Below are positions 61,303-64,000 of a DNA stretch of 64,000 nt, one piece after another. Under the pieces are notes generated by a model. The model saw only the letters and a program-made list of their open reading frames with translations. It was not told the origin of the DNA and made no database searches. The position numbers were made by a program, and so were the translations under genes. The stretch's first letter is position 1. Each line of letters begins with the position of its first letter. Source of the DNA: Prevotellaceae bacterium UBA1391 (GTDB lineage Bacteria > Bacteroidota > Bacteroidia > Bacteroidales > Bacteroidaceae); assembly GCA_002305265.1 (NCBI GenBank), contig DBQP01000016.1, positions 11,111-75,110 on the forward strand, in the 5' to 3' direction.

Positions 61303-63390
61303 TCACCACTTGTCCTCCGCGATGTCGGGATTGGCGTACACCGTGGCCGGACAAAGCTCGATCATATCGAAGTTGAGCTCGTTGTTCTCCGACTCCAGCT
61401 TCTGCTCCAGTCGCAAGTAGTGGAACTCCTTGCCGTTGGAATGGAAGGTGCCGATGACCTTGCGGAGCGTGTTGGCAAACTGGCGGAAGGTGTTGGCCTG
61501 CGTTCCTCCCGCGCCTGAGGTCGAGCTGCCGTAGGATTTCATGCCCTTCATCCAGCCCTTGTTGTGGAACTGCTTGTCGAAGGCGGCAATCTGTTCCTCG
61601 TCGCCCAGCTGCGTGTCGTTCACCCATCCGATGCGGGCATCTTCGCCGCCGGGACGCATGTCGAACGGAATGCCCTGTGGCACATTGTCGATGTAGTACT
61701 GCACGATACCGCGCGAGTTGAAACCGATGCACGTGAACATGCGCACTTCCCAGTCGCCGGCCGGAACGGGCGGCAGCTTGATGTTCACATCGAAGCGTCC
61801 CTTGATCGTCACCTCATCGCCCTGATAAGACCAGAAAGTCAGCGTACGCGGGCGCACATGCAGGTGCGTGCGGTTCGAATAGGAGAAGTTCTTCGCATAT
61901 CCGGCCTTGAATCCGAGGCACGTTTGCTTGTTGTTGTGGTTCGACGTTTGGTCGCCCAGACCATATTTTCCGTTCTCGAAATTGGATTTCGTGTAGTGGC
62001 CACGGGCACCCGAGGTCATGAAGTCGGGAGAAAGCGTGGAGCAGTCGATGCGCAGGCGCTCGGAGAAGACGTCGCTCTGCGTGTTCACGCCCGTCACGGG
62101 GTTGACGCCATAGCAGAGCACATCGTCGATGTAGTGGTAGACACCGTTGACGGCCGTCTGGGAGACCTTGACCTCACTGGCCGGTGCTACCTTCGCACCG
62201 CGGATCTTCACACCGCGCCCGTCGGCACGGCTCTGCACGCCGCGACGGTTGATGTAGAGGCCGGTCTCGGTACCGCCCGGGAAGGAGCACTTGATGATGG
62301 AATAAGGCATCATCGTCTCATACCAGTCGGCGATGTCCCACGAGCGACGCGAGAAGCAGGCAGCCAGGGAGGAGTTGGGACCATCCACGCAGGTCAGCCC
62401 GTAGTAGGTGCCGAGACGGTCGAGCAGATGATAGGAGACGAAGCGGTTGAGCGAGTTGCGGCGGTTCGTCACATCCGTCACGCCGGCATCCTCCGGATAG
62501 ACAGGGTCGTACATCTGGGCAGCCAGCCGCTTGAGACCGGCGATGTCGGTGACACCGTATTTCTCCGCCAGCACCTTGTCCTGCGGCACAAAGGCCGTGA
62601 ACTTGAAGTAGCGGTGCTCCGGATAGGCCACGTTGTCGTATTCCACGGCCGTATGAATCACCAGCGCATCGTTGGTCCAGTCGATCGAGTCGGACCCGAC
62701 GCTGTAGGTAACGTCGATGTAGCGCTGCATGGAGTCGGCCATGTGGGTGAGTTCGAGCGCCAGTGCGAAAAGGCTGCAGGTGGAGTCCTTCGCAATCACG
62801 TCGGGCAACATGTCGTTCGAGGTGCCGATGACGGAGCTCATGGTGTGCACGACGCCGTTCTCCACGGAGTCGTCCATGGCGATCATGCGCGCTGTCTTGT
62901 TGATGAAGATGCTGAGACGCACCTCACCCGGGACGGAAACGGTGTCGGAGTCGCAGGTGATGGTGAGCGGCCGCTCCAGCATGTTCATCTGCGGATAAGT
63001 GCCGTCGTTGAAGTCCGTCGTGAAGAAAGCCTGCTCGATGATGTGATTATACGTGATGGTGTCGCAATCTGCCTGCGACAACTGATCGACAGAAGTAAGT
63101 CCTCGATTGTGCAGATAGGCCTCGATGGCATCGTCTGTCGGTGCAAACACCGTGTACGAGCCGTAAGTGCCCAGCAAGTCGAGCTTGTGTGCGCGATTGA
63201 CAATAGAAGTAAAAAGCGAGAACTGGCTGCGATTCTGGAGGAAATCGGCCGCATACTCTTCAGTCGTGGTAAAGCGGTTCTTCTCAGCAGGATCGTCATC
63301 ACAGGAGACGAAAACCGAAAGCGCGCTGCTGCACATCAGCAAAGCAAGCAATGAAAACAAACCGCGTCGGATGTTTTTGTGAACTTTCAT
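61303..63390 (-). CDS. Fasciclin (FAS1)-domain lipoprotein
   Basis: An exported lipoprotein of 695 residues with lipidated Cys30 (SVFVSC). The first FAS1 domain is about residues 50-210, with the H1-type motif YGSYTVFAPTDDAIEAYL near 80 and VVHTMSSVIG later; a second, degenerate one follows (FTAFVPQDKVLAEKYGV, VNGVYHYIDDVL). After residue 440 comes a long beta-rich part (CLGFKAGYAKNFSYSNRTHLHVRPRTLTFWSYQGDEV) resembling the DUF5108-type region of Bacteroidota surface lipoproteins. No SusC/D pair is adjacent. Probably a surface adhesin or glycan-system accessory. Confidence 0.85.
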   Translation of the reverse strand: MKVHKNIRRGLFSLLALLMCSSALSVFVSCDDDPAEKNRFTTTEEYAADFLQNRSQFSLFTSIVNRAHKLDLLGTYGSYTVFAPTDDAIEAYLHNRGLTSVDQLSQADCDTITYNHIIEQAFFTTDFNDGTYPQMNMLERPLTITCDSDTVSVPGEVRLSIFINKTARMIAMDDSVENGVVHTMSSVIGTSNDMLPDVIAKDSTCSLFALALELTHMADSMQRYIDVTYSVGSDSIDWTNDALVIHTAVEYDNVAYPEHRYFKFTAFVPQDKVLAEKYGVTDIAGLKRLAAQMYDPVYPEDAGVTDVTNRRNSLNRFVSYHLLDRLGTYYGLTCVDGPNSSLAACFSRRSWDIADWYETMMPYSIIKCSFPGGTETGLYINRRGVQSRADGRGVKIRGAKVAPASEVKVSQTAVNGVYHYIDDVLCYGVNPVTGVNTQSDVFSERLRIDCSTLSPDFMTSGARGHYTKSNFENGKYGLGDQTSNHNNKQTCLGFKAGYAKNFSYSNRTHLHVRPRTLTFWSYQGDEVTIKGRFDVNIKLPPVPAGDWEVRMFTCIGFNSRGIVQYYIDNVPQGIPFDMRPGGEDARIGWVNDTQLGDEEQIAAFDKQFHNKGWMKGMKSYGSSTSGAGGTQANTFRQFANTLRKVIGTFHSNGKEFHYLRLEQKLESENNELNFDMIELCPATVYANPDIAEDKW

Positions 63391-63415
63391 GATAGGTTTT
63401 TAAAGTTTATCGCCG

Positions 63416-63423
63416 CAAAATTA
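63416..63423 (-). promoter_or_regulatory. Promoter of the FAS1 gene
   Basis: Minus-strand -7 box TAATTTTG followed by CG, about 26 bp before the start codon, giving a very short leader. No clear -33. Confidence 0.55.
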
Positions 63424-63718
63424 GGCGCTTTCATCGAATCCCGTTGTCGAAAGCCAATCCAATCCTGTCGCTTTTGAAACCCTGAAAAATCTGAAAACTC
63501 AGAAAACAGTCGCAGGCAAGCCAGCAAACCGTCACCAGCAAGCCCTAAAAACACCGAGAAGGACCCAAACAACCGTAAAAAGCAAACAAAACTGTCGATT
63601 TTGCATCTTCACCTATCATTTTTGAAACATTCAGACGAAACACACGCCAGCCCCAAAAGACACAAGCCCACAAATAAAATGTTGATGACGTACCGACAAA
63701 GGACATCGCACGCAAGGG
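63424..63718. other. A-rich intergenic sequence, possible decayed repeats
   Basis: No gene is supported. Sequence such as GCAAGCC occurs twice near 63518-63545, about 22 bp apart, hinting at another decayed 22-bp array, but the match is too weak to call. Confidence 0.4.
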
Positions 63719-63880
63719 TAAAGTGGAGAGTACGCAAAGGAGAAGTGGGGAGAACGAAATGGAAAGGTAGAGAGAGCGAAATGGAAAAACGGGGGAGAAC
63801 GAAATGGAAAAGTGGAGAGAGCGCAAGGAGAAAGTGGAGAGAGCGCAAGGAGAAGGTGGAAAGCACACAAGGGAAAGCAA
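63719..63880. repeat. 22-bp tandem array N10 (7 units)
   Basis: GTGGAGAG-type marks at 63723, 63745, 63767, 63789, 63812, 63834 and 63856 (one 23-bp step). Units are purine-rich: GTGGAGAGAGCG with CAAGGAGAAA or AAATGGAAAA. Units 5 and 6 are identical. Similar in style to array N5. Beyond it, AAGCTGATAGCG occurs at 63922 and 63965 (43 bp apart), and the remaining bases to the window end show no gene. Confidence 0.92.
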
Positions 63881-64000
63881 GTGAAGACGCAAGAGCTGGG
63901 TGAGAAAAACGAAGGCCATAAAAGCTGATAGCGAAAGAAAAAAAGAAGATGAAGCAGGATGAAGAAGCTGATAGCGAACTATTACTGTCCGCTAAACCAT

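Noticed and set aside
1..64000. Insertion sequences, prophage or integrative elements
   Set aside because: No transposase, integrase, relaxase or phage structural gene was found, and coding composition appears even apart from the arrays.

Overview
The window looks like chromosomal DNA of a GC-rich member of the Bacteroidales. Many genes are preceded by the Bacteroidota-type -7 box (TAnnTTTG, often followed by CA), and Shine-Dalgarno sites are not evident. The families also fit this order: DUF3822, MORN/MenA, an OMP_b-brl outer-membrane barrel, a PG0541-type RND partner, GIN and FAS1 exported proteins, and a tmRNA tag ending in ALAA. A Prevotellaceae-like host is my best guess. I see no rRNA, prophage, insertion sequence or CRISPR array.

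Layout. 1-5900: the start of a divergent gene, the translation cluster rplM-rpsI-rpsB-tsf, and a RecD-like helicase on the minus strand. 5950-9632: a membrane-anchored hypothetical protein, DUF3822, rsmD and manA. 9749-17346: a uracil-DNA-glycosylase-type protein with a lipoprotein, a 5'-nucleotidase-like enzyme, and a BtuFCD/FecBCD-type importer. 17347-24821: M48 peptidase, aroB, rfbC-MFS, tRNA-Asp, and a MORN-menA-CPBP operon. 25609-31356: an outer-membrane beta-barrel protein, a GIN-like exported protein and ssrA, separated by long repeat-filled gaps. 31356-43623: surface-glycan transferase plus LicD, cca, GH105, sppA, lpxK-purine nucleoside phosphorylase, thiL, a YqiA-like hydrolase and GH16. 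44259-51178: a TetR-regulated RND efflux operon. 51592-63390: GT2, alaS, YjbQ, a methyltransferase, a BlaI/BlaR1-TonB pair with a clear operator, a histidine acid phosphatase and a FAS1 lipoprotein.

The most unusual feature is not a gene. Most of the longer intergenic gaps hold a tandem array with a repeat period of 22 bp. The commonest type (11 arrays, about 60 units) has a 14-bp palindromic core, ACGA-N6-TCGT, followed by about 8 bp of variable linker. N6 is usually AGGCCT, ACGCAG or its complement CTGCGT. About ten other arrays have unrelated sequences but the same 22-bp period or a multiple of it (43/44 or 66 bp). Adjacent arrays, and different core types within one array, stay in register. 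Because the period is shared while the sequence is not, it may reflect a mechanism that generates or maintains these arrays. I do not recognise this as a described repeat family.

Limits. Everything here was read by eye from the sequence. Family assignments rest on motifs and remembered homologues, no database was searched, and promoters and terminators are pattern calls.
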